Assembly (NCBI RefSeq): GCF_017939745.1
Contig: NZ_JAGKQQ010000001.1
Coordinates: 6,401,299 to 6,465,298, forward strand
Reading direction: 5' to 3'
DNA from: Gemmata palustris
GTDB taxonomy: Bacteria; Planctomycetota; Planctomycetia; Gemmatales; Gemmataceae
DNA: 64,000 nucleotides
Shown here: one piece after another, positions 40,981 to 49,866 of the stretch
Position numbering within the stretch: the first letter of the stretch is position 1
Layout: every line of letters starts with the position of its first letter
Program-made: the position numbers and the translations under genes
The notes under the pieces: generated by a model
What the model was told of the DNA's origin: nothing
Databases searched by the model: none
The model's input: only the letters and a program-made list of their open reading frames with translations

Positions 40981-41448
40981 TCATTCTGGGTGCTGCGTGC
41001 GGCTCTCGAACCACGTGCGAACTTGCGCGGCCAGCGCCTCGATTGTGCCAACGACCGCAACTTCGGGTCGAGCGAGCTTCAACTGAACTTCGACATCGAT
41101 CCGGCGCTGATAGTCGGGGTGGGTGCCGACGAAGAGGGGCTGCTCGCGGATCTGGGCGCGCCCACCGAGTTCGTAGAGCGCGATCGGACAGAGTGTTTCG
41201 GGCGGGAACCAGAACAGCACCGCGGTGGCTCGCTGGAGGTGCCGGAACTCCCACTCGATTTGCGCGTGCGCGGCGGACGGATAGTCCATCGGGAAGTTGC
41301 GCCGGCGCGGGTTGAGGAGCACGAGCGGCAGGTCCGCGAGCCGCGCGACGATGTCCGCCTGCCAGTCGAACGTGCCGCTAATGCCTCCGGCAAGGAACAC
41401 ACTCGGGCCGGGGCCGTCGAACTCCGTGAGGGCCTCAATGTAGGTCAT
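40981..41448 (-). CDS. Nucleoside 2-deoxyribosyltransferase-like protein
   Basis: 155 residues. Matches the Nuc_deoxyrib_tr2 pattern: PSVFLAGGISGTFDWQADIV, LVLLNPRRRNFPMDY, AQIEWEFRHLQRATAVLFWF and PPETLCPIALYELGGRA, the Glu in YELG region being the usual site of the covalent deoxyribosyl or phosphoribosyl adduct. Related proteins process nucleotides or act in nucleotide-derived signalling and defence. Here the ATG is only 3 bp after the desaturase stop, with GGAG inside the desaturase end, so the two genes are coupled. The functional link is unclear. Confidence 0.85.
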   Translation of the reverse strand: MTYIEALTEFDGPGPSVFLAGGISGTFDWQADIVARLADLPLVLLNPRRRNFPMDYPSAAHAQIEWEFRHLQRATAVLFWFPPETLCPIALYELGGRAQIREQPLFVGTHPDYQRRIDVEVQLKLARPEVAVVGTIEALAAQVRTWFESRTQHPE

Positions 41449-41451
41449 TAC

Positions 41452-42498
41452 TTACTCCGGGGGTTGGCGCCCCTGGCCTTCGCTGGTCGCTCCTTCGGAA
41501 CTCGGCACCGATTCCTTCGCGCCTTCGGCGATGTGTTTGGGAACCTTCACCGCCGCCACGTTCCACGCGAGACCGACGAGTTGCAGGGCGCGGACGAACG
41601 TGAACGTGAGGTCCACCTCCCACCACCGGTGCCCCTGCGAGCACGCGCGCGGGGCCGCGTGGTGGTTGTTGTGCCAGCCCTCGCCGTTGGTGAGGAGCGC
41701 CACGAACCAGTTGTTCCGGCTGCCGTCGTTCGTGCCGTAGTTGCGGTACCCCCAGCGGTGGGACGCGGAATTCACCAGCCAGGTAATGTGCCACACGTAC
41801 ACCGTGCGAACGATCACCGCCCACAGGAACCACTGCACCCCGAATTGCACCGCCGCGTCCGCGGTATCGCAGAACAGGAAGCCGGCCCCGAATCCGAGCC
41901 CGGTGAGCGCGACCGCGTGGGCCAGCCACACGAGCAGCCACTTCTCGCCGCGGTGCAGCCAGCGGAGGAACTTGTCGCCCATCAGGTCGGGGACGTACCG
42001 CGCGTAGGTGTCGAGCTTCTGGCGCCGATCGTCGGCGGTGTAGATCCACTCCATGTGCCCCCAGTAGAAGTGATCCTTGGGGCTGTGCGGGTCGCCCTCT
42101 TCGTCGCTGTGCTGGTGGTGGATGCGGTGCGTACACACCCACCACAGCGGGGAGCCCTCCATGCAGCACACGCCGAACAGCACCCAGAGCCGCTCCAGGG
42201 GCTTGGGGAACTTCGCGGCCGAGTGCGTCAGCATCCGGTGGTAGCCCAGGTTGATCCCGAGCGAACCGAAGATGAAGTTCCCGATGACCAACACGGGAAG
42301 GCCCCACCACACGAACGTGTAGGGCAGGAAGGCGAGCGGGACGAGCAGGTGGACCGACACGATCGCCGCCAGGAACCAGAACACGCGCCGTTTACGGGCG
42401 CGTGCGGCGGGAGCTGATGCTGGTGCGGGGAGCGCGGTCGACTGTTCCGGTGTAGTGGGGATGGGAGCGGGTGCGGACGGAACGGGGACCGTACTCAC
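41452..42498 (-). CDS. Fatty acid desaturase, delta-9 acyl-CoA type
   Basis: 348 residues, membrane protein. The three histidine clusters that bind the di-iron centre are present: HRMLTH, HRIHHQH and HNNHH (in GEGWHNNHHAAPR). Spacing and the hydrophobic stretches fit the stearoyl-CoA desaturase class, which puts a cis double bond into acyl chains and raises membrane fluidity. The N-terminal 35 residues are Pro/Ala-rich and variable, and the last 30 are polar; both may be disordered. It heads a two-gene operon with the deoxyribosyltransferase-like gene. Confidence 0.93.
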   Translation of the reverse strand: MSTVPVPSAPAPIPTTPEQSTALPAPASAPAARARKRRVFWFLAAIVSVHLLVPLAFLPYTFVWWGLPVLVIGNFIFGSLGINLGYHRMLTHSAAKFPKPLERLWVLFGVCCMEGSPLWWVCTHRIHHQHSDEEGDPHSPKDHFYWGHMEWIYTADDRRQKLDTYARYVPDLMGDKFLRWLHRGEKWLLVWLAHAVALTGLGFGAGFLFCDTADAAVQFGVQWFLWAVIVRTVYVWHITWLVNSASHRWGYRNYGTNDGSRNNWFVALLTNGEGWHNNHHAAPRACSQGHRWWEVDLTFTFVRALQLVGLAWNVAAVKVPKHIAEGAKESVPSSEGATSEGQGRQPPE

Positions 42499-42643
42499 GG
42501 AGTATTCCTCGGGGGGTAGGAGCCAGTGGTTGCGGGGTCGGTGTATTCAGTAAAGAATAATACCCACGCGCTGATCCGTCTGCGGTAATTCAATTGTGGA
42601 CCGGAGCGAAGTGGAGCGCCTTACGGGAACTCGGGGACCGGTC

Positions 42644-43414
42644 ATGTCGTTCAGCCCGATGGAACTGATGATCTGTTGCGCCGCGCGCGAACTCGACGAC
42701 GGCAAAACCGTGGCGGTCGGGACCGGGTTGCCGTGCGCCGCGGCCATGCTCGCGCAGCGGACGCACGCCCCGAATCTGGTCATCATGTTCGAGGCGGGCG
42801 GTGTCGCGCCGCTGCTCCCGACGATGCCCGTGAGTGTCGGCGACAGTACCACGTTCCACCGCGCCGTGCTCGCGACCTCGATGGTGGACGTGATGCAGTT
42901 CTGCCAGCGCGGGATGGTCGATTACACGTTCCTCTCGGGCGCCCAGATCGACCCCTTCGGCAACCTGAACTCCACCGTGATCGGCCCGCACGACAAGCCG
43001 AAGGTGCGCTTGCCCGGAAGTGGCGGCGCGAACGATCTCGCATCATTCTGCTGGCGCACGCTGATTGTGATGAAGCACGATGCGAAGAAGTTTGTCGAGA
43101 AGCTCGACTTCCTCACGACGCCCGGCTACCTGACCGGTCCCGGCGCGCGAGAGGCTGCGGGCTTGCCGGCAAACACCGGCCCCCACCGCGTCATCACGGA
43201 TCTGTGTGTGCTGGACTTCGTCCCGGACACGAAGCGCATGCGCGTGAGGAGCCTTCACCCCGGCAAAACTCTGGATCAAGTGCGGGCCGCGACCGGTTTC
43301 GCGCTGGAAGCGTGCGACCCGCTCGGCACCACCGTCGAGCCGAACGCGGAGCAGCTCCACATCCTGCGCACGGAAGTCGATCCGGGGCGGTACATCCTGG
43401 GACGCGCGGGGTGA
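42644..43414 (+). CDS. CoA-transferase beta subunit (glutaconate/3-oxoacid CoA-transferase family)
   Basis: 256 residues from the ATG at 42644, because the family starts MSFSPMELMICCAARELDDG; a GTG at 42596 is possible but adds 16 odd residues. Segments VAVGTGLPCAAAMLAQRTHA, VIMFEAGGVAPLLPTMPVSV, DYTFLSGAQIDPFGNLNSTV and VRLPGSGGANDLASFCWRTL are typical of the B subunit; the SGGAND loop is a good family marker. The enzyme moves CoA between acids by a glutamyl-CoA intermediate. The A subunit normally lies directly upstream, but no plus-strand gene is there, so it must be elsewhere or is not needed. Confidence 0.88.
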   Translation: MSFSPMELMICCAARELDDGKTVAVGTGLPCAAAMLAQRTHAPNLVIMFEAGGVAPLLPTMPVSVGDSTTFHRAVLATSMVDVMQFCQRGMVDYTFLSGAQIDPFGNLNSTVIGPHDKPKVRLPGSGGANDLASFCWRTLIVMKHDAKKFVEKLDFLTTPGYLTGPGAREAAGLPANTGPHRVITDLCVLDFVPDTKRMRVRSLHPGKTLDQVRAATGFALEACDPLGTTVEPNAEQLHILRTEVDPGRYILGRAG

Positions 43415-43416
43415 GA

Positions 43417-44097
43417 TCATGCGTGGAGGCGGTCCCCGAACCGGTTGCTCAGGACGGCACGGGTTTCGGAACTCCAGACGACTGATCGGAAACACAACCG
43501 CGCGAGGGGCACGAGATGTTCACTCGTTGTAAGCGCGTGGGCCGCGCGGGGAGAAACCTCGAACCCGGTCAAGTTGAGCTCTTCGAGTCGTGACACCTGC
43601 GGGCACGATGCGAGGTTCACGATCATTGGTTCACACCCGACCAACCCGCCATCGTATGCGAAGTCCGCATGCAGGCTGAAGCGCTTCCAAGAGGGCGCCC
43701 ACCGCGCCCGAACCAGTTCCTCGACGGTTCGTTTTCGGCCGCCGATGACACACAGGTCGCGGAGCGACCCCACGGACGCGAACACCTCCCAGCGCGCGAG
43801 CAGGTCGCGGACGTTGATCGTCAGTTGCTCGGGGAACCCGCGGCGGAAGTGCCACTCCTCGTCACCTTCCGCCACGAACCCCAACCACGTGCGTTCGTGA
43901 ACCGAGAGCAGGTGCAGTAATCGGGAGTGGGCTTGCGGGTTCGTGTCGCCGCCACGGACGTACTTGATCTGCAATCGAATAAACTCGGCCCGTTCGGGCT
44001 GGCCGTTCTCGTCGAGCCAGTCCGCGAACACGAGGCGCGGCGTGTCCTCATCGGGGTGCGCGAGGATCGCAGTGAGGAGGGCCGATTCGTCACTCAT
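43417..44097 (-). CDS. TIGR02996 repeat-companion domain protein
   Basis: 226 residues. Residues 1-50 carry the domain: ALLTAILAHPDEDTPRLVFA then DWLDENGQPERAEFIRLQIK. The remainder has LRR-like or helical segments (LRDLCVIGGRKRTVEELVRA, VSRLEELNLTGFEVSPRAAH, PLARLCFRSVVWSSETRAVL) ending with a degenerate repeat as in the protein at 6762. No signal peptide. The stop is 2 bp from that of the convergent CoA-transferase gene, with no room for a terminator. Function unknown. Confidence 0.85.
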   Translation of the reverse strand: MSDESALLTAILAHPDEDTPRLVFADWLDENGQPERAEFIRLQIKYVRGGDTNPQAHSRLLHLLSVHERTWLGFVAEGDEEWHFRRGFPEQLTINVRDLLARWEVFASVGSLRDLCVIGGRKRTVEELVRARWAPSWKRFSLHADFAYDGGLVGCEPMIVNLASCPQVSRLEELNLTGFEVSPRAAHALTTSEHLVPLARLCFRSVVWSSETRAVLSNRFGDRLHA

Positions 44098-44126
44098 GAC
44101 ACAATCGTAGCGGGTGAATTGGTTTC

Positions 44127-44378
44127 CTACTCCTTGCCTTTCAGTCGCAAGAGCGATTCCTGTACCAATAGTTTCGCATCGGCCAGAACCCCGAGCAGCG
44201 GAACGAGGTCCGGTGGAGGGGCCTTTCGCTGGCCTTGTTCCAGTCTGTAGTAGACCGTGTGCTGATTGAGCGCGGTTAGTGCGTCGGTGAGTTGATCGAG
44301 CGCCATCGCCAGGTTCCCGGCGTCGTGGCCCATTTGGAACCGGTAATCATCGAGGCGCGAAGCGTTGGCGTCGGTCAT
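44127..44378 (-). CDS. Small hypothetical protein
   Basis: 83 residues, predicted as helices (GNLAMALDQLTDALTALNQH; LVPLLGVLADAKLLVQESLL), no signal peptide or Cys. Codon use is typical of the genome with GC in third positions less marked. It lies 29 bp upstream of the TIGR02996 gene on the same strand and could be co-transcribed. No family recognised; existence is plausible but unproven. Confidence 0.5.
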   Translation of the reverse strand: MTDANASRLDDYRFQMGHDAGNLAMALDQLTDALTALNQHTVYYRLEQGQRKAPPPDLVPLLGVLADAKLLVQESLLRLKGKE

Positions 44379-44458
44379 GAGAGTATCGATTGTCGTGGGT
44401 TACCGGTGAGGCGGAACCGGTCCGCCTCGTGACCAACGTGCCTCGAACCGTGCTCGAT

Positions 44459-45463
44459 TCAGATCTCATATGTCAGCGGTTCGGTGTTCGGCTTCGCGCC
44501 CTTCAGGCGCAACTTGGGCTTCTCTAACACGACGGTCGTGTCCGGTGGGACGCTCTCGGTCAGCCACACGTTCGAGCCGACCACGGCTCGCGTACCGACC
44601 ACGGTCTGGCCGCCCAGGATGGTCGCGTTCGCGTACACGATCACGCCGTCTTCGAGCGTCGGGTGCCGCTTGTAGTTCCCGTGGAGCAACCCGCCGTCGT
44701 CGTCCTTCGTGAAACTCAGCGCGCCGAGCGTCACGCCCTGGTAGAGTTTTACGCCCCGCCCGATGTGGCACGTCTCGCCGATCACCACGCCGGTGCCGTG
44801 GTCGATGAAGAAGCCCGGTCCGATCGTCGCGCCGGGGTGAATGTCGATGCCCGTCTTCGCGTGTGCGAACTCGGTCATCATGCGCGGGATGAACGGCACG
44901 CCCAGGCCGTACAGTTCGTGCGCGACGCGGTAGATCGTGATCGCTTCGAGGCCGGGGTAGCAGAAGATGATTTCGTGGTGGCTGCGCGCGGCCGGGTCGC
45001 CGCGGAACGCGGCCTCCACGTCCAGTTCGAGCGTCTTGCGCACGTCCGCGAGCCGGCGCAGCAGTTCCACCGCTTTCGGCTGGGCAATCTTCTCGCAGTC
45101 CGTGTGCGGCTTGTCCTCGCTCGGGCTCTCCCACGGCTCCGGCACGGGGGCGCTGACGGCCGAGTCGCGTTCGTGGCAGAGTTCGTGGCGCAGCGCGCGG
45201 GCAATTTGTGTCGTCAACTTGTCGTGGAGCGAGTCCACGAGGCTGCCGACGTAGTAGCCGATGTTGCCAATGTGAAGGTTCTGGCGCTTCCCGTAGCCGG
45301 GGTAGAGCACCTCAAAGAGGTCCGCCACGATGTCCGCGACCGCGTCGCGGTTGGGGAGCGGCTCGTGCGCGAGGTGGTTCAGCCGGCTGCATTCCGTGTA
45401 CGTTTCGACGAGCTGGTCCGTGATCGCGGGCAGTTCTTCTTTGAGCCGAACGTCCGTGGCCAT
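44459..45463 (-). CDS. cysE: Serine O-acetyltransferase
   Basis: 334 residues. The N-terminal helical domain (about 1-190) leads to the left-handed beta-helix with hexapeptide repeats: [66 protein letters not shown] and [14 protein letters not shown]. The His in [11 protein letters not shown] and the Asp-His pairs form the active site. It makes O-acetylserine for cysteine synthesis. The length and the [13 protein letters not shown]-type N-domain fit the longer EpsC-like group. The symbol cysE is by function; no other cys gene is adjacent. Confidence 0.93.
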   Translation of the reverse strand: MATDVRLKEELPAITDQLVETYTECSRLNHLAHEPLPNRDAVADIVADLFEVLYPGYGKRQNLHIGNIGYYVGSLVDSLHDKLTTQIARALRHELCHERDSAVSAPVPEPWESPSEDKPHTDCEKIAQPKAVELLRRLADVRKTLELDVEAAFRGDPAARSHHEIIFCYPGLEAITIYRVAHELYGLGVPFIPRMMTEFAHAKTGIDIHPGATIGPGFFIDHGTGVVIGETCHIGRGVKLYQGVTLGALSFTKDDDGGLLHGNYKRHPTLEDGVIVYANATILGGQTVVGTRAVVGSNVWLTESVPPDTTVVLEKPKLRLKGAKPNTEPLTYEI

Positions 45464-46018
45464 GTCTGCTCCCGAAGCGTGAGCGCGAACTCATTGAAAG
45501 GTGACTATCCCGATGGTACGGGTCGGGGACGCGATGCGTCAACAACGCCAAGTGTATGGTCGGGTGGCGAACCGGGTCGGTTCACACAATCTGCTTGTCG
45601 GAAATGTCACAAGGTGCAGCACCGCTCCCTGGCTGTTGCCTGTGCAGTCAGCAGTTTCAGCGCAATGTGAGAACTGTGGCGATGGGGTGAGCGAGTTTTC
45701 ACGAGGTGTAAATTCCGATTTCATAAGCGATTGCTGCGAAATCCAGTGGCCGGACCTACTGGGAGTCATCGATTGGCACACATCGTGCATTAATTCAGTT
45801 GGCGAACCTAAAACTGAAACAGGAAATCGAGCGGAGGGGAGAGGCCGCTCGGCCAACTGACTCAGCGAGGTACTCGCTTAATACAACCGCTCGGGCACTT
45901 GGTAGAGGGGAGAGGCTACCAAAGGTCCGGGCGGTTTGTTTTTTTGCGCTGTCAGTTTGCAAGCGAATCCCTCCCGGGTGCGCTCTTCAAAGTTGAAGAG
46001 CGCACCCGGGAGCGATTT
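45464..46018. other. Intergenic region, no supported gene
   Basis: 555 bp between the starts/ends of cysE and the flippase-like gene. Several short frames occur, but none has a plausible start with ribosome binding site and domain. The middle (45690-45830) is less GC-rich. The only clear structure is the hairpin at 45973-46010. Confidence 0.6.
45973..46015. terminator. Near-perfect 38-bp hairpin with T-run
   Basis: 18-bp arms (CCCGGGTGCGCTCTTCAA and its complement) around 2 nt, then AGCGATTTTT on the plus strand. It lies 8 bp after the stop of the minus-strand flippase-like gene and can end that transcript as a hairpin, though the T-run faces the plus direction. Confidence 0.75.
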
Positions 46019-47230
46019 TTATTTCACTTCCGCTTTGCCTTGTTCCTTGCTCGCTGTTTCTTGATCTTGCTCTTCTTCCATTTCGTGCTGCACTTCGACC
46101 ACTTCGGCCCGCATGCGCAAGAAGACGATGTACCCGATGATGCCGAGGAGCCACTCCACAAGGCGGAGCGAAAGCCGGGCGACGACCCCGAGCATTTCGG
46201 GGCGATCAGAAATCTTGTACAACCATGCGAACGCGGCCTCGCCGACGCCCACGCCACCGGGCGAGATCGGGATCGCCTGCACGATGAACCCGATCGGCGC
46301 GATGACGAAGTGCTCGGAGAGCGACGCGGGTTCGGCCGCCGGGTCATTCGGTGGAAACACGCGGGACGCACAGTGGAACGAGAGAACCAGCGCGCAGTGC
46401 GCGACGGCCGAAATGCACACGCCCAGCACAACAACTTTCAACCGCTGGCGGTACATCCACACCGCGTACCACATTTCGGCGAGCGAGGTGCCGATTTTTG
46501 GCACCCACTTCAACCGCGCCGCGAATCGGTCCACGCGGCGCGTGGGCAACAGGCCCAGTGCCAAAAAGCCGACAATGGAGCCGCTCGCGATCCCGGCCGT
46601 GATGGTCACGATTCGCTGCAGGTCCGCGTTGTTGGTGATGCGCGCGTCGCCCAGCGCCCACGCGATCGATCCCGACACCGCGACGAACAGAATCAGGCCA
46701 AACAGCCCCATCGCGCGGTCCGCAATCACGCTGGCAACGGCCCGCGTTTTGCGCTCCGGGTGAGCCTTAGCGATGAAGTACGCTTTGAGCAGGTCGCCGC
46801 CGACGGACCCGGGGAAAAACGTGTTGTAATAGACCCCAACGAGGCCGAGCCGGTACGCATTACGGACGCTGGTGGGCAGATCGAGCGCACGAACGAGGAG
46901 GTACCAGCGGTACAGTTGAATGCCCGTCGTGGTCGCCAGGAGCAGCGCGGCGGCGATCAGCCACTCGTAGGCAATCGGCCCCTGGAGCAACTGCCCGATG
47001 CCCGGCCCGCCGTTCTGTGGCCCCCAATATTTGTAGATCACATAGGCGAGCAGGCCGAACCCGACGCCGTACTTGAGGAACGGAACCAACCACTGCACCG
47101 CGTGCTTCTTCACCACTTGCCTCCGGGCTGCGTCCGTAATGGGGTGATTGTGCGGTTGTGGTGCGTTTGCGTCTAGCTCAACGGGCGGAGGGTTGACACC
47201 GCGCCCGTGCGCCACTATTTTAATTTTCAC
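46019..47230 (-). CDS. Flippase-like membrane protein (LPG synthetase TM/UPF0104 family)
   Basis: 403 residues with about eight hydrophobic helices. Family markers: GLVGVYYNTFFPGSVGGDLL (the FxPGxxGGD motif), AVASVIADRAMGLFGLILFV (DRxxGL), and IPISPGGVGVGEAAFAWLYK (SPGGVGVGE). This family is like the membrane domain of MprF and moves or binds lipids or glycans. The last 35 residues are acidic and Gln-rich. The assigned GTG start lies 5 bp from the tRNA gene on the opposite strand, which leaves no room for a promoter outside it; the true start may be a GTG further in, near residue 39. Confidence 0.88.
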   Translation of the reverse strand: MKIKIVAHGRGVNPPPVELDANAPQPHNHPITDAARRQVVKKHAVQWLVPFLKYGVGFGLLAYVIYKYWGPQNGGPGIGQLLQGPIAYEWLIAAALLLATTTGIQLYRWYLLVRALDLPTSVRNAYRLGLVGVYYNTFFPGSVGGDLLKAYFIAKAHPERKTRAVASVIADRAMGLFGLILFVAVSGSIAWALGDARITNNADLQRIVTITAGIASGSIVGFLALGLLPTRRVDRFAARLKWVPKIGTSLAEMWYAVWMYRQRLKVVVLGVCISAVAHCALVLSFHCASRVFPPNDPAAEPASLSEHFVIAPIGFIVQAIPISPGGVGVGEAAFAWLYKISDRPEMLGVVARLSLRLVEWLLGIIGYIVFLRMRAEVVEVQHEMEEEQDQETASKEQGKAEVK

Positions 47231-47234
47231 CGAG

Positions 47235-47307
<73 letters not shown>

Positions 47308-47313
47308 CCTCAC

Positions 47314-47348
47314 GCAAGCCCTGGAAGATCCAGGGCTTGCTTCGTTTT
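47314..47348 (+). terminator. Terminator of tRNA-Ala
   Basis: GCAAGCCCTGG pairs perfectly with CCAGGGCTTGC around a 5-nt loop and is followed by TTCGTTTT. It starts 7 bp after the tRNA end. Confidence 0.88.
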
Positions 47349-47361
47349 ATGGGGTAGAGTT

Positions 47362-47406
47362 CTCAGATGGGTCAGGGGAGTCATTGACTCCCCTGACCCA
47401 TCTGAG
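47362..47406. repeat. 45-bp perfect palindrome
   Basis: 22-bp arms (47362-47383 and 47385-47406) around a single T; the arm begins CTCAGATGGGTCAGGGG. It follows the tRNA terminator, so it is not needed to end that transcript. No T-run follows. It may be a hairpin repeat or a site for a DNA-binding dimer. Confidence 0.85.
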
Positions 47407-47442
47407 CTTCGCGCCGGTCGTTCAAGGCACGATAATTGGGGC

Positions 47443-47628
47443 ATGCCCAACCCACCACGTAAACTCACCCACAACAGCCAATCGCTCACAATAAAAGCAT
47501 GGTCGAAAAAAACTGGCATCGGCCTGGAGACGATCCGCAGTCGGATCGATCACTAGGGCTGGGATGTCGCGCGAGCCCTCGCGACCCCTGTTGAGAAGAC
47601 GTTCGGCGCGGGGCCTGCGGTTACATAA
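47443..47628 (+). pseudogene. Short HTH-like gene with an internal TAG stop
   Basis: The frame starts at ATG 47443 and reads THNSQSLTIKAWSKKTGIG then LETIRSRIDH, meets TAG at 47554-47556, and continues without a shift as GWDVARALATPVEKTFGAGP to TAA at 47626. The two parts together match a small helix-turn-helix family common on mobile DNA (pattern: LTIxxWAxxTGIxxxTIxxRIxxxGWxxxxALxxP). The stop replaces the residue before GW, usually Leu or Arg; TTG to TAG is one base change. Most likely a dead gene. Confidence 0.65.
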
Positions 47629-47860
47629 TAATAGATTGATTTTATTATATTAACAATTTAGTATCAATTTGTCAATTGATAAATATATCCGTTGGATATA
47701 TTTATTGAGTTAGGAACGGCTTTAAACGTGACGTGGTAAGGAAATGGTTAACCCGTTGACGGGCTTCACCGTTGGGCAACCAATTTATGGGAGGAATTTC
47801 ACTAATTCGCTTGACAAGACGATTGTTTCAGGAGAAATTGTTAAAACGTGAGTAGAAACT
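47629..47860. other. AT-rich island with small palindrome
   Basis: In a GC-rich genome this stretch, especially 47621-47720, is strikingly AT-rich. It contains AAATATATCC / GGATATATTT (perfect 10-bp arms, 3-nt loop, near 47680-47705) and no gene. TTGACA at about 47812 is a possible -35 box with no clear -10. It may hold the promoter of the following DUF1559 cluster or mark foreign DNA. Confidence 0.6.
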
Positions 47861-47864
47861 GATT

Positions 47865-47933
47865 GGCCCGAGCGCTGGAACGCCCGGGCCATGTCCTAAT
47901 GGAACGGGTCCGTCGCTGGAACGACGGACCCGT
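47865..47933 (+). ncRNA. Twin hairpins with identical CUGGAA loops (candidate structured RNA or leader)
   Basis: Hairpin 1 (47865-47890): GGCCCGAGCG / CGCCCGGGCC, one mismatch. Hairpin 2 (47904-47933): ACGGGTCCGTCG / CGACGGACCCGT, perfect. Both carry the same hexaloop CTGGAA in the context CGCTGGAACG, while the stems differ. Different stems with the same loop imply selection on RNA form. It lies 165 bp upstream of a DUF1559 gene and could be its leader. Confidence 0.45.
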
Positions 47934-48097
47934 GACGGGACAAACGGTTCGCGCTCAACGAGGACGGGACTCGCAAGGTTCTCACCCGTCCGTCACCTCT
48001 CCCGCTGCTCGCTCCTGGTTGTTATCCCTTCACGTATGTGACGATCCGTGGCCGAAGGCCTAACGGCCCTCCCGCGCGCTCGTCCGGAGGACACCCG

Positions 48098-49129
48098 ATG
48101 TCACGGGTGCGGCACGTACACGTCCCAACGGCTCGGCGTGGGTTCACGCTCATCGAGCTCCTCGTCGTCATTGCGATCATCGCGGTCCTGGTCGGACTGC
48201 TCCTGCCCGCGGTCCAGAAGGTGCGCGACGCGGCGGCGCGGGCACAGGGCCAGAACAATCTGAAGCAGATCGGACTCGCGGCCCAGAGCTATCACGACGC
48301 CAACAACAAGTTCCCGCCCGCGTGCGGGTGGACCCCCACTAAGCCGACCGGAACCCCGGGCGGCGCGACTCCCTACGGGACTCCCGGCGGGGTGAACGGA
48401 CCCGCGTTCTTCCACCTGTTCCCGTACCTCGAGCAGGGCAACATCTTCACCGCCAACACCGGCGCGTTCAGTCAGTTTAACTATAACTCCAACACCACCA
48501 CCAACTTCGCCTCCGCGACCTACGCCAACAGGAACGCATCCGGCGGGGGCAGTTACGACTGGAGCGCGCCGGCGGTCAAGGTGCTGATCGCACCCAACGA
48601 CCTAACTGCTTACGACCAGTCTCCGTCCCTGAGCTACATCGCCAACAGTGACGTGTTCGACGGGAAGCGCACGATCCTCGGGATCACCGACGGGAGCAGC
48701 AACACGATCGGGATCGCCGAGGGGTACGGGTACTGCTACTCCTACGGCGAGGGCAGCGGGTCGTGGAACGGTAACGTGTACACGTACACATACTCCTACG
48801 GGTACCGGCTCGGGTACTGGGCCATGAACGCCGAGGACGCCGGGCTGCAGACCTCGAGTTACTCGTGGTCCGATGGGGGCAACACGTACAACTACAACTA
48901 CACGTTCACGGCCGGTGCCCCGGTGTTCGCGCGGGTGGCCGGGAAGACCTTCGAGAACAAACCCCAAGCCTATTCTTGTGACTCCGCGCTCCCCCAATCC
49001 CACTCGAGTGGCTCGATCCAGGTCGGGTTCATGGACGGGAGCGTCCGCGGGGTCCGGGCCGGGGTCAGCACTCCGAGCTGGGAAGCGGCCCTGACACCCG
49101 CTGCCGGTGACATTTCCAATGACCTGTGA
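48098..49129 (+). CDS. DUF1559 pilin-like protein (module 2, first)
   Basis: 343 residues from the ATG at 48098, with GGAGG 8 bp upstream. The pilin-like leader ends [20 protein letters not shown], then [20 protein letters not shown]. The middle is very rich in Tyr, Ser, Gly and Asn ([37 protein letters not shown]), unlike most family members, and may form stacked beta structure. The C-terminal motif is [20 protein letters not shown]. It starts a run DUF1559-lipoprotein-DUF1559 with short gaps, likely one operon for a surface structure. Confidence 0.92.
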   Translation: MSRVRHVHVPTARRGFTLIELLVVIAIIAVLVGLLLPAVQKVRDAAARAQGQNNLKQIGLAAQSYHDANNKFPPACGWTPTKPTGTPGGATPYGTPGGVNGPAFFHLFPYLEQGNIFTANTGAFSQFNYNSNTTTNFASATYANRNASGGGSYDWSAPAVKVLIAPNDLTAYDQSPSLSYIANSDVFDGKRTILGITDGSSNTIGIAEGYGYCYSYGEGSGSWNGNVYTYTYSYGYRLGYWAMNAEDAGLQTSSYSWSDGGNTYNYNYTFTAGAPVFARVAGKTFENKPQAYSCDSALPQSHSSGSIQVGFMDGSVRGVRAGVSTPSWEAALTPAAGDISNDL

Positions 49130-49147
49130 ACCCGAGGAGGCACTGCC

Positions 49148-49816
49148 ATGCGGACGTGTCTCGCCTCGGCGCTCGTGGCGCTCGTCTTCTGCGTGACCCT
49201 CCTCGGGGGGTGCGGTACGGAACCGGTGCCCGAGGCCCAGTCGGCGCCGACCGACGACGAATCGTTGTCCTTCACGGCCCCAAGGGGTCGCGGAAGGGAA
49301 TCAACCGCTTCCGGTCAAATGGCCCCACGTGCCGGGCCACGCGGCCCCCTGATCATGTCCGCCGGGCCGGGCTTGTTCGCTATTGATCGGGGCGGGGAAT
49401 CGACCGTGTCGGGCAAGGCGACGCTGAACGGCGAGCCCCTCGTCGCGGGCCGGGTGCTGCTGTTTACGACCAACGGACTGGTCCTGTCACCCGGTGCCAT
49501 CGACGGAGCCGGAAGCTACAAGTTGACCGGCGTCCCGGACGGCCCGGCTTCGGTCCTCGTTCTGTTGGACCCCAACGGGCGCGTGGTGCTCCCGTTCGCT
49601 CCGAAAGAGGTGTGGGAGGGCGGTGATCCGCAGCGGGGCACGGTGGCTCCGCGCCTGCCCGGACCGTTCCTGGAACAGTTGCGGTTCACCGTCCCGGCTC
49701 ACGAGCAGGCCCGGTACCGGGCCGCTCACATCCGGTACGGTCGGGGCGGGCCGGCCCATCCTCTCAAGCTGACCGTCGCCGGGAACACGACGTTCGATTT
49801 GGTTCTCACGAGCTGA
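49148..49816 (+). CDS. Lipoprotein in DUF1559 operon
   Basis: 222 residues; GAGGAGG lies 7-8 bp before the ATG. The lipoprotein signal ends VTLLGGC (lipobox LGGC). Residues ~30-80 are low-complexity with charged and Pro/Gly-rich parts. From ~85 on, [20 protein letters not shown] and [20 protein letters not shown] give a carboxypeptidase-regulatory-like beta domain, like the lipoproteins of module 1 at 26048 and 26476, though longer. It begins 18 bp after the DUF1559 stop. Probably an envelope partner of the pilin-like proteins. Confidence 0.8.
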   Translation: MRTCLASALVALVFCVTLLGGCGTEPVPEAQSAPTDDESLSFTAPRGRGRESTASGQMAPRAGPRGPLIMSAGPGLFAIDRGGESTVSGKATLNGEPLVAGRVLLFTTNGLVLSPGAIDGAGSYKLTGVPDGPASVLVLLDPNGRVVLPFAPKEVWEGGDPQRGTVAPRLPGPFLEQLRFTVPAHEQARYRAAHIRYGRGGPAHPLKLTVAGNTTFDLVLTS

Positions 49817-49866
49817 GTGCGGTTTTATTTATCGCGGCCGCGCGTGCGGCCCCTTCGGGAGGCGTC

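Noticed and set aside
40843-42417. Plus-strand frame of 524 codons opposite the desaturase and deoxyribosyltransferase genes
   Set aside because: Antisense to two genes with intact catalytic motifs; the translation is low-complexity and unlike any family.
45501-45860. 119-codon plus frame between cysE and the flippase-like gene
   Set aside because: Crosses compositionally uneven sequence, no ribosome binding site, no family likeness.
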